The notes below the pieces were generated by a model, which was not told the DNA's origin, did no database searches, and saw nothing but the letters and a program-made list of their open reading frames with translations. Made by a program: the position numbers and the translations under genes. From Porticoccus sp. (lineage in GTDB: Bacteria > Pseudomonadota > Gammaproteobacteria > Pseudomonadales > Porticoccaceae), in contig DRHD01000026.1 in assembly GCA_011049795.1 (NCBI GenBank), positions 1 through 5,134 of the forward strand: DNA of 5,134 bases, read 5' to 3'. Shown here one piece after another: positions 1 through 5,134 of the stretch (positions within the stretch are counted from its first letter, which is position 1; every line of letters starts with the position of its first letter).

Positions 1-1255
1 GAAAATGAATAAATCTTAAGCCGGAGGGCTGCAAAGGAAAAACCGCAGGCTCTTGAATTTTAAAACTGACTCCTTGCCCCTCGACATCCAGTACCATAGA
101 CAAACGAGCACTCTCTTTGCGCTCTAGCATTTCTTCATAGATTTCACGATTAACATCATAATCACGGACTAATTCCGAAAGCTCAGCCTCTTTCGAAGCA
201 ACGCGCTTTGCCCGCTCGTACTCTTCACCCAACATGTTTTCCATTGACTGCTTACGCCTGCGCTGACTGCGTAAATCAACTTCCGTCTCAGCTTGGCGCT
301 TTCGCAACTCTTCATACAGCGGGTTTTGCAATGACCCCGAGGCGGACGCCCCCGCCACATAGGAGCTATCCTGCATTGCCTCTACAACTAATTCCTGTGA
401 TTTTATTTGCTCTTTTAACGAAACGACATCGGGATAAGTCTCCTGATAACTCAATCGCAGTATATCCAATCGACCTTTCAGCGCATCTAATCGACTACGC
501 TGCTCTTCAACCTTACTTTGAGTACTTAAGTGCTCACTTTCATTTTTCAACTGTTCCTGCAATGATCGTTCACGGGCATCTATCTCGCTAATCGTTAACT
601 TCAGCTCTTCAACACCTTGTCTCAGCTGATTTATTCTGGCATTTACACTTTGAAGACTACCGTCCAAATTTCTTGATCTGAAATCCTTTAACAGCTTTTC
701 AGCCGAGAGCAACTGCCGCTTATAGGCCGAAACCTGCTGCGCTATAAACTCAAACGCTTCCCGACTCTCCATACGCCTTCGCTCTGAAGTATCCCTAATG
801 AAGGCATCAACCACTGAATTCAAAATCCGAAAGGACGCGTCCTGACTATTATTTTTATAAACCACTCTGAAGTAATTCTTTCCCTCCGCCTTGATAGTAA
901 TATTGGCGCGTAACGAATTGATTTCACTTTCCTGACGCTCAATGGATGCAGCACTATCAAAAAGGCCATTCTCGAGGGCGACTCGCTTCATAATACGACG
1001 AGTATAAATAAGCTCCCGGGCCTGCCCGGAGCGATCAATCGAGGTTATCTCAGCCCGCCCCTTTAGTAACGGCTCAATGATATTTGTCACATCCGCATAA
1101 AGCATCGTGCTGGTTTCATATTTTTCAGGCCACATTAAACCCACACCCAATATCGAAAAGGCCGCAAGTATAAAAAAGCCGACCACCCACAATCGCCACT
1201 TGACCAGTTCTCTCCATACGGCGGAGATAATTTCAAAGATTACTGCAGTTTCCAT
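1..1255 (-). CDS. XrtA/PEP-CTERM-type polysaccharide chain length determinant (Wzz/GumC family), 3' end outside window
   Basis: This inner-membrane protein is predicted to control exopolysaccharide chain length, working with the export lipoprotein encoded just upstream. The visible 418 codons start with ATG at 1255, preceded by AAGGG (1261-1265) at 5-nt spacing. Visible parts: a short cytoplasmic N-terminus; one membrane helix at about residues 21-42; a Wzz-like periplasmic segment (about 43-155); a long charged, heptad-like coiled-coil stretch (about 158-295 and 315-365); the motif YQETYPDVV (270-278), matching the Y-T-x-x-H-P-D-V type motif of GumC-like proteins; and a YDVNREIYEEMLERKESARL block (366-385) typical of the subfamily in PEP-CTERM loci (TIGR03007-like). 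The sequence leaves the window just after a proline-containing QPSGLRF segment, which in the family directly precedes the second membrane helix, so roughly 80-100 residues are probably missing. No kinase domain is visible; in these loci the tyrosine autokinase is usually a separate downstream gene. The family is confident; assignment to the XrtA subfamily is from remembered motifs. Confidence 0.9.
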   Translation of the reverse strand, partial: METAVIFEIISAVWRELVKWRLWVVGFFILAAFSILGVGLMWPEKYETSTMLYADVTNIIEPLLKGRAEITSIDRSGQARELIYTRRIMKRVALENGLFDSAASIERQESEINSLRANITIKAEGKNYFRVVYKNNSQDASFRILNSVVDAFIRDTSERRRMESREAFEFIAQQVSAYKRQLLSAEKLLKDFRSRNLDGSLQSVNARINQLRQGVEELKLTISEIDARERSLQEQLKNESEHLSTQSKVEEQRSRLDALKGRLDILRLSYQETYPDVVSLKEQIKSQELVVEAMQDSSYVAGASASGSLQNPLYEELRKRQAETEVDLRSQRRRKQSMENMLGEEYERAKRVASKEAELSELVRDYDVNREIYEEMLERKESARLSMVLDVEGQGVSFKIQEPAVFPLQPSGLRFIHF

Positions 1256-1279
1256 TCTTACCCTTTAATAGTTAATATT

Positions 1280-1984
1280 TTAGAATGACCGCTCAGGAAC
1301 CGTCACAATATCCGAAGGCACCAACATATAATTTGTTTCCAGTTTTCCGGATTTTAAAATATCATCGAGGTAAATCGGATACACCTTGATCTCGCCTTCG
1401 GCACGCCGATACAACTTTGAATTGTTGGGTCGTGCAAACTCGTTAGGCCCACCCGCGGTCAAGACTAAATCCAACACGGTCATACCTTTTCTATAAGGTA
1501 TGGACTGGGGAGAATTCACCGCACCGGTAACACGAACCCTATGCTGAAAATCCGAACTACTGGGATTGGTCACAATTATCGTAACCTGGGGATTTTTTAT
1601 ATATACCAGCAGCGACTGGGTGATCGATTGTGCCAATGATTCCGTAGTGTTACCCGCCGCCAGCACATCCCCTATTAGCGACATTGATACTTTACCATCG
1701 GGCCTAACAGGCACATCAAGCGATAGTTGATCATTCCCCCAAACTGCAATTCGGATGGTATCGCCAACACCAATTCGGTAGGCTTCAGAGCTATACTCCT
1801 GAACATCCGTGGGTAACGGAGTATTGTTTAGCGTTGATGAGCCACAGCCACTGATAAAAATCACCGCCGATAACAGCAGTGAGCCACGATATAGCGTTTT
1901 ACTAGTACCGGTAAACGGTAACAGTAAACGAGCCAGCCTTGCATTTATATGCTTGCGCATGAAATTGTAAAATATTTTTTTCAT
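1280..1984 (-). CDS. XrtA/PEP-CTERM-type exopolysaccharide export lipoprotein (Wza/OtnA-like)
   Basis: Predicted outer-membrane lipoprotein forming or gating the exit channel for the exopolysaccharide, 234 residues. A hydrophobic segment (about 35-46) ends in the lipobox ISGC with the lipidated cysteine at 47; Gly at +2 (no Asp) favours transfer to the outer membrane. A Poly_export domain follows (about 69-138), opening with YRIGVGDTIRIAVWGN and containing VRPDGKVSMSLIGDV. A SLBB-like domain (about 149-200) carries VTGAV and GMTVLDLVLTAGGP; the protein ends with a VPSDIVTVPE segment. It is much shorter than E. coli Wza (about 380 residues), matching the compact export proteins of PEP-CTERM loci (TIGR03027-like). 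The ATG at 1984 is chosen because AAGG and GAGGG lie just upstream; the next in-frame ATG (1960) has no such site. The region before the hydrophobic core is unusually long (about 34 residues). It lies 20 nt after the sugar transferase and 24 nt before the chain-length gene, consistent with one operon. Confidence 0.92.
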   Translation of the reverse strand: MKKIFYNFMRKHINARLARLLLPFTGTSKTLYRGSLLLSAVIFISGCGSSTLNNTPLPTDVQEYSSEAYRIGVGDTIRIAVWGNDQLSLDVPVRPDGKVSMSLIGDVLAAGNTTESLAQSITQSLLVYIKNPQVTIIVTNPSSSDFQHRVRVTGAVNSPQSIPYRKGMTVLDLVLTAGGPNEFARPNNSKLYRRAEGEIKVYPIYLDDILKSGKLETNYMLVPSDIVTVPERSF

Positions 1985-1987
1985 AGT

Positions 1988-1998
1988 CCCTCAGCCTT
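1988..1998 (-). promoter_or_regulatory. Ribosome binding site of the export lipoprotein gene
   Basis: Read on the minus strand, the 20-nt gap between the sugar transferase stop and this gene contains AAGG (1995-1998, 10 nt before the ATG) and GAGGG (1988-1992, 3 nt before it). Either can pair with the 16S rRNA tail; AAGG has the more usual spacing. They support the ATG at 1984 rather than the internal ATG at 1960, which is preceded by AT-rich sequence. Confidence 0.6.
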
Positions 1999-2004
1999 AC
2001 CTGC

Positions 2005-3411
2005 CTATCTAACACCCTTACCCAATAAAACCACTTCAACACTCTGCACAGCAACCAGCACATCCAACAACAGGCTGTGGTTTTTTACGTAGTAAAGATC
2101 ATAAACTAATTTATTTGCAGCATCGTCAAGCGATGCGCCATAGGAATACTTTAATTGCGCCCAACCCATTATACCCGGCTTAACACGATGCCTAAGATCA
2201 TAAAAAGGTAGCATTTCATTTAACTCGGCCACAAACTCTGGTCGCTCAGGACGCGGCCCGACAAAGCTCATTTCTCCCCGCAGCACATTAAAAATCTGGG
2301 GAAGCTCATCCAAACGGGTATTGCGAATAAAAGCACCCACCCTGGTAATACGGCTGTCATTTTTTTGTGCCCACTTAGCCTTACCATCCTTTTCGGCATC
2401 CTGACACATACTCCGAAATTTATAGATGGGAAATACTCGCCCCTTGAAACCAACGCGATCCTGCCTGTAAATGATCGGGGATCCACTTTCCAGATAGACA
2501 CTTACCGCCGTCAACAACATAAAAGGCCAGGCAAAAAATAATAATACTAAGCTGACGGAGAGATCAAATAGTCGCTTACTCTTATCGCGTATCAAGCTAT
2601 ATCTGAACTGATCACTAAACACCATCCAGCTAGTATTAATCTCAGGCAACTCGATGCGGGCAAATTCACGCTCATAAAACTCAACCACCTCAGTGATTTG
2701 AGTACCTGCCATTTTACAATCAAGCAGGTCTTCCAACGGGAAAAAACCCCCTCGATCCCGACGCCGCTCATCAGCAGCGATAACAATCTCGTCAACATGA
2801 TGTTTCTTGACTAAACGCTCGATACCACCCGCGGCATTTAACAGCCATCGCGGCTCTATTTCACACGCATCTTGATCCGTGGGTATAAAACCAACTATTT
2901 CACTACCAATCAATGCTTCTTCACTGATGTTGTCTAAAATGCTTTTCGCACGCTTCCCCGCACCCAACACCAATATCCTGCGCTTTAATTTGGCAATATC
3001 GACCAATGAATAAAATAACCTACGCAGCAATAGCACCGCCCCCAACGCCAACATTACAGCACCGAATAAGGCTCCTCGACCAATGGAAAGTGCAGGAACA
3101 AGATAATAGAGAATCAGCATGGCCAAAGCGCCCAACAGGCAATAACTAACCACCGTTCTTACCATCATACTGCCAAAGCCTTCGCTAACCCCGGCCTCGT
3201 ATACTCCCATGGCAAAAGCTGAAAGCATCATCACACTGGCAAAGATAAGCCCGTACTGAAAACTTGGCGGGTCAAAAACACCTACACTCTCCCTGCCACC
3301 GCTGTAAATGACGCTTATATAGGCGCAGCCAACTAGAATGGTAAACTCCAGAATCCACAACAACACATAAGGCAGCTTTATATGGTGATTAAATATTTGT
3401 ATATGTAACAC
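2005..3411 (-). CDS. XrtA/PEP-CTERM-type polyprenyl-phosphate sugar phosphotransferase (initiating glycosyltransferase)
   Basis: Predicted to transfer a sugar-1-phosphate from a nucleotide sugar to undecaprenyl phosphate at the inner membrane, the first step of exopolysaccharide repeat-unit assembly. Numbering from the chosen GTG (468 residues): four N-terminal membrane helices (about 15-36, 53-70, 88-106, 113-131); a nucleotide-binding-like region beginning [12 protein letters not shown] (144-155); a linker with [15 protein letters not shown] (245-259), typical of the PEP-CTERM-associated family (TIGR03013-like); one more helix (about 282-306); then the bacterial sugar transferase domain (about 277-465). 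That domain shows YKFRSM (330-335), [20 protein letters not shown] (366-385) with the catalytic-type Asp-Glu pair at 368-369, PRPERPEF after it, and [10 protein letters not shown] (410-419). The frame stays open back to a TTG at 3456, with an in-frame stop just before that. GTG at 3411 is preferred because the resulting start ([10 protein letters not shown]) aligns with how family members usually begin, but its ribosome site is weak. The donor sugar cannot be told from sequence. Confidence 0.9.
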   Translation of the reverse strand: MLHIQIFNHHIKLPYVLLWILEFTILVGCAYISVIYSGGRESVGVFDPPSFQYGLIFASVMMLSAFAMGVYEAGVSEGFGSMMVRTVVSYCLLGALAMLILYYLVPALSIGRGALFGAVMLALGAVLLLRRLFYSLVDIAKLKRRILVLGAGKRAKSILDNISEEALIGSEIVGFIPTDQDACEIEPRWLLNAAGGIERLVKKHHVDEIVIAADERRRDRGGFFPLEDLLDCKMAGTQITEVVEFYEREFARIELPEINTSWMVFSDQFRYSLIRDKSKRLFDLSVSLVLLFFAWPFMLLTAVSVYLESGSPIIYRQDRVGFKGRVFPIYKFRSMCQDAEKDGKAKWAQKNDSRITRVGAFIRNTRLDELPQIFNVLRGEMSFVGPRPERPEFVAELNEMLPFYDLRHRVKPGIMGWAQLKYSYGASLDDAANKLVYDLYYVKNHSLLLDVLVAVQSVEVVLLGKGVR

Positions 3412-3477
3412 GTCGGGCTTCTTTTTCCTTGCGTTCAGTAACGCCAAATAAGCCAAGATAGGCTATCTTATCTGTGT

Positions 3478-3517
3478 ATTCTAAAGAGAGTTTTCACTAC
3501 TAAAACACTTTAATATA
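3478..3517 (-). promoter_or_regulatory. Candidate promoter region of the exopolysaccharide operon
   Basis: On the minus strand, two -10-like hexamers lie upstream of the sugar transferase: TAGAAT (3478-3483) and TATATT (3512-3517), each 5 of 6 matches to TATAAT. Neither has a good TTGACA-like box at 16-18 nt. Starting from TAGAAT, transcription would begin near 3471, giving a leader of about 60 nt to the GTG at 3411, or about 15 nt to the TTG at 3456. The weak -35 region would fit a promoter needing an activator, but this is inference in an AT-rich stretch where such hexamers are common by chance. Confidence 0.25.
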
Positions 3518-3597
3518 AACAAAATTCGCTATAGCGCCAGCTAAATATGGTCTTATTATCAATAACTTCCACTTAACAGTTAATACATTTTAATATA
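3501..3597. repeat. 17-bp imperfect direct repeat, copies 80 bp apart
   Basis: TAAAACACTTTAATATA (3501-3517) and TAATACATTTTAATATA (3581-3597) match at 15 of 17 positions, with an uninterrupted TTTAATATA at the end of each. Start-to-start distance is exactly 80 bp. The flanks do not match, so this is not a longer duplication. The copies flank the middle of the divergent intergenic region. They could be paired regulator sites or a chance match in AT-rich DNA. Confidence 0.4.
3527..3536. promoter_or_regulatory. 10-bp perfect palindrome, possible operator
   Basis: CGCTATAGCG is a perfect palindrome and the most GC-rich spot in an otherwise AT-rich intergenic region. It lies about 10 bp upstream of the minus-strand TATATT box and between the two copies of the direct repeat. 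A dimeric regulator could bind here; no known regulator site is recognised. Confidence 0.25.
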
Positions 3598-3619
3598 GCT
3601 TGTATTTAAAACGATGCTT

Positions 3620-3625
3620 TATAAT
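3620..3625 (+). promoter_or_regulatory. Candidate -10 box of the pgi promoter
   Basis: TATAAT is a perfect match to the sigma-70 -10 consensus, 64 nt before the pgi start. The -35 is poor: TTGTAT (3600-3605) lies only 14 nt upstream, and the hexamer at 18 nt (TAGCTT, 3596-3601) matches weakly. Transcription would begin around 3631-3633, giving a leader of about 57 nt. It is the best plus-strand promoter element in the intergenic region. Confidence 0.4.
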
Positions 3626-3632
3626 GGGAATT

Positions 3633-3686
3633 ATGCCAATAGCTAGCAGCCAAAAATCTCTCAATAACAAAACACCAAGGCCATAA
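3633..3686 (+). CDS. Possible 17-codon leader ORF upstream of pgi
   Basis: ATG at 3633 opens a frame encoding MPIASSQKSLNNKTPRP and ending with TAA at 3684-3686, only three bases before the pgi GTG and in the same frame. The frame can also be read from ATG at 3624. The pgi ribosome binding site lies inside it, so translating it could affect pgi initiation. If transcription begins near 3632, this ORF would be almost leaderless. It resembles no known leader peptide that I recognise and may be chance. Confidence 0.15.
   Translation: MPIASSQKSLNNKTPRP
3677..3680 (+). promoter_or_regulatory. Ribosome binding site of pgi
   Basis: AAGG sits 9 nt before the GTG at 3690. With the in-frame TAA at 3684-3686, it fixes the pgi start: no in-frame start exists between that stop and the GTG, and the next in-frame ATG lies far inside conserved Pgi sequence. 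Confidence 0.6.
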
Positions 3687-3689
3687 TCT

Positions 3690-5134
3690 GTGAACGAGAC
3701 CAACTCAAACCCGAACACGGGCTTCAATCCCTGTGAACGAACAAGCTGGAAACAGCTGGAACAGGATGCGGAGCTCGCCAAAAACCGGCACCTCAAGACC
3801 TATTTTGCCCAGAACAGCAACCGCTGCAGTGCACTTCGATTTAACGCTGCCGGAATAAATGCCGATCTATCGCGCAATCATATCGACGAATCTATTTTAG
3901 CCCATCTGATTGCACTGGCTGAAGATGCCGGCATGAGCCAGCGGATCGAGGCGTTATTTTCCGGCAAGCCGGTTAATTTTACCGAACATCGTGCCGCCTT
4001 GCATATGGCCCTCAGAGGCCCTTGGGGTCTGGAAGCCCAGCAACTTGACGTCGACAACTGCCTGCAACATATGCAGCGGATCAGCGAGCAACTTAACCAC
4101 GGCCAGTGGCTGGGCTTTAGCCAGCAAGCCATCACCGATGTTGTCAACATCGGCATTGGCGGCTCCGACCTTGGCCCTAGAATGGTGGTAGAAGCGCTAC
4201 AACCGTTCCAGCAGCCAGGTATTACGGTTCATTTTGTAGCTAATATTGACCCCAGTGACCTGCAACAAACCCTCGCCGGCCTCAACCGTGAAACGACGCT
4301 CTTTATTGTCGCTTCAAAATCCTGGTCCACCCTGGAAACCTTAACCAACGCCCGAGCCGCGAAAAAATGGCTGAGCCAGGGAGCAGCAGCACAGACCGAC
4401 CTTTCCAATCACTTTATTGCCATTTCGGCTCGCCCTGATCGCTGTGCAGAATTTGGCATCGCCGCCGCAAACATTTTGCCCATGTGGGACTGGGTAGGAG
4501 GCCGCTTTTCACTGTGGTCTGCGGTTGGCCTCTCCATCGCCATTGCTACCGGATTTGATAACTTCCGCGCCTTACTCAATGGTGCCAGAGCCATGGATGA
4601 GCATTTTTCCAGCGCGCCACTGGCAAACAATCTACCCGTTATCCTCTCCATGCTGGAAATCTGGTATGTCAATTTTTGGGGGAGTTCATCCAGCGCCGTA
4701 CTGCCTTATGATCACAACCTCAGACTCTTACCCGACCATCTGCAGCAGCTGATTATGGAGAGCAATGGCAAACAGGTGAGCCAGGACGGCAAGCCGCTAC
4801 CCTACGCCACCAGCCCGGTTATCTGGGGGGCGGCGGGCAGCAATGGCCAACACTCGTTCCATCAGTTACTGCATCAGGGTACACAATTGATACCCGTTGA
4901 TTTCATTTTGCCGTTATCAAGCCATAGCAATGCCGAACAGCACTTGCATCTGGTCGCCAATTGCCTGGCTCAAGCGGAGGCACTGATGGATGGACAAGAT
5001 CAAGCCACAGCCAGAGCAGCCTTAATCGAGGCCGGGACCGCCCCTGACGAAGCCGACCGGATGGCCGCCCATCGTGCCATTCCCGGTAATCGCCCCTCCA
5101 CAATTATTACCATGACCGAGCTAAACCCTTCAAC
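3690..5134 (+). CDS. pgi: Glucose-6-phosphate isomerase, 3' end outside window
   Basis: Cytoplasmic enzyme interconverting glucose-6-phosphate and fructose-6-phosphate in glycolysis, gluconeogenesis and sugar-nucleotide supply. From the GTG start 481 codons are visible; the E. coli enzyme has 549 residues, so about 70 are probably missing. Seen in order: GIGGSDLGP (155-163) in the first sugar-isomerase domain; the phosphate-binding loop SKSWST (209-214); the family signature DWVGGRFSLWSAVG containing Arg272; MESNGK with the catalytic-type Glu357; and GSNGQHSFHQLLHQGT with His388, the residue linked to ring opening. The second family signature (D-Q-x-G-V-E) and the final catalytic Lys lie past the edge. 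The loop has Trp where SKTFTT-type sequences have Phe, while the phosphate-contacting Ser and Thr positions are kept. The gene looks intact and functional. It is divergent from the exopolysaccharide operon and looks richer in G+C than those genes. No neighbour on its own strand is visible. Confidence 0.97.
   Translation, partial: MNETNSNPNTGFNPCERTSWKQLEQDAELAKNRHLKTYFAQNSNRCSALRFNAAGINADLSRNHIDESILAHLIALAEDAGMSQRIEALFSGKPVNFTEHRAALHMALRGPWGLEAQQLDVDNCLQHMQRISEQLNHGQWLGFSQQAITDVVNIGIGGSDLGPRMVVEALQPFQQPGITVHFVANIDPSDLQQTLAGLNRETTLFIVASKSWSTLETLTNARAAKKWLSQGAAAQTDLSNHFIAISARPDRCAEFGIAAANILPMWDWVGGRFSLWSAVGLSIAIATGFDNFRALLNGARAMDEHFSSAPLANNLPVILSMLEIWYVNFWGSSSSAVLPYDHNLRLLPDHLQQLIMESNGKQVSQDGKPLPYATSPVIWGAAGSNGQHSFHQLLHQGTQLIPVDFILPLSSHSNAEQHLHLVANCLAQAEALMDGQDQATARAALIEAGTAPDEADRMAAHRAIPGNRPSTIITMTELNPS

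Noticed and set aside
169..591. Open frames on both strands (169-360 minus, 208-591 plus)
   Set aside because: They overlap the chain-length determinant, whose coiled-coil and family motifs read through the same bases in another frame; their translations show no domain.
1256..1279. Possible terminator or promoter between the export and chain-length genes
   Set aside because: The 24-nt gap has no GC-rich stem or T-run; it holds only the ribosome binding site, fitting a continuous operon.
2268..2798. Minus-strand open frames 2268-2501 and 2592-2798
   Set aside because: Out-of-frame shadows of the sugar transferase, whose conserved catalytic motifs span the same positions.
3515..3545. Possible sigma-54 promoter on the minus strand (TGGCGC followed by a TTTTG segment)
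   Set aside because: PEP-CTERM genes can be RpoN-dependent, so it was checked, but the GC doublet needed 10 nt after the GG is absent (AA instead).
3558..3570. IHF-like site TATCAATAACTTC
   Set aside because: One base off the loose consensus WATCAANNNNTTR at its last position; such near-matches are frequent in AT-rich DNA.
3590..3796. Minus-strand 68-codon frame across the intergenic region and the pgi start
   Set aside because: About half is antisense to the pgi N-terminus, there is no recognisable domain, and the end is low-complexity reading of AT-rich DNA.
3878..5103. Several frames inside pgi (3878-4156 minus, 3991-4191 plus, 4409-4672 minus, 4525-4752 plus, 4903-5103 minus)
   Set aside because: All lie inside the continuous pgi frame, which carries every expected Pgi motif in order.

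Overview
The window looks like chromosomal DNA of a Gram-negative gammaproteobacterium, perhaps an environmental or marine lineage. This rests on a diderm-type polysaccharide export module (outer-membrane lipoprotein plus inner-membrane chain-length protein) and on a Pgi that reads like gammaproteobacterial enzymes. I cannot name a genus from the sequence alone.

Positions 1-3411 hold three tightly packed minus-strand genes. Read in transcription order (right to left) they are: a polyprenyl-phosphate sugar phosphotransferase with an N-terminal membrane and nucleotide-binding-like region (2005-3411, possibly starting at 3456); a Wza-type polysaccharide export lipoprotein (1280-1984); and a Wzz/GumC-type chain-length determinant (1255 running off the left edge). 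Gaps of 20 and 24 bases, each with a ribosome binding site, point to one operon. All three resemble the versions found in exosortase A (XrtA)/PEP-CTERM exopolysaccharide loci, so the operon probably makes and exports an exopolysaccharide: the first enzyme loads a sugar phosphate onto the lipid carrier, the chain-length protein controls polymer size at the inner membrane, and the lipoprotein forms the outer-membrane exit. Exosortase, PEP-CTERM substrates, tyrosine autokinase, flippase and polymerase are not in view and would lie to the left or elsewhere.

Positions 3412-3689 form an AT-rich divergent control region. It holds candidate promoters in both directions, a 17-bp imperfect direct repeat at exactly 80-bp spacing, a 10-bp perfect palindrome, and a short upstream reading frame that ends three bases before the next gene.

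Positions 3690-5134 hold pgi (glucose-6-phosphate isomerase) on the plus strand, with a GTG start and 481 codons visible; the C-terminus is beyond the right edge. Pgi interconverts glucose-6-phosphate and fructose-6-phosphate, the branch point feeding sugar-nucleotide synthesis, so it is metabolically compatible with the exopolysaccharide operon, but adjacency alone does not show a functional link. No RNA gene, mobile element, CRISPR array or clearly new system was found.
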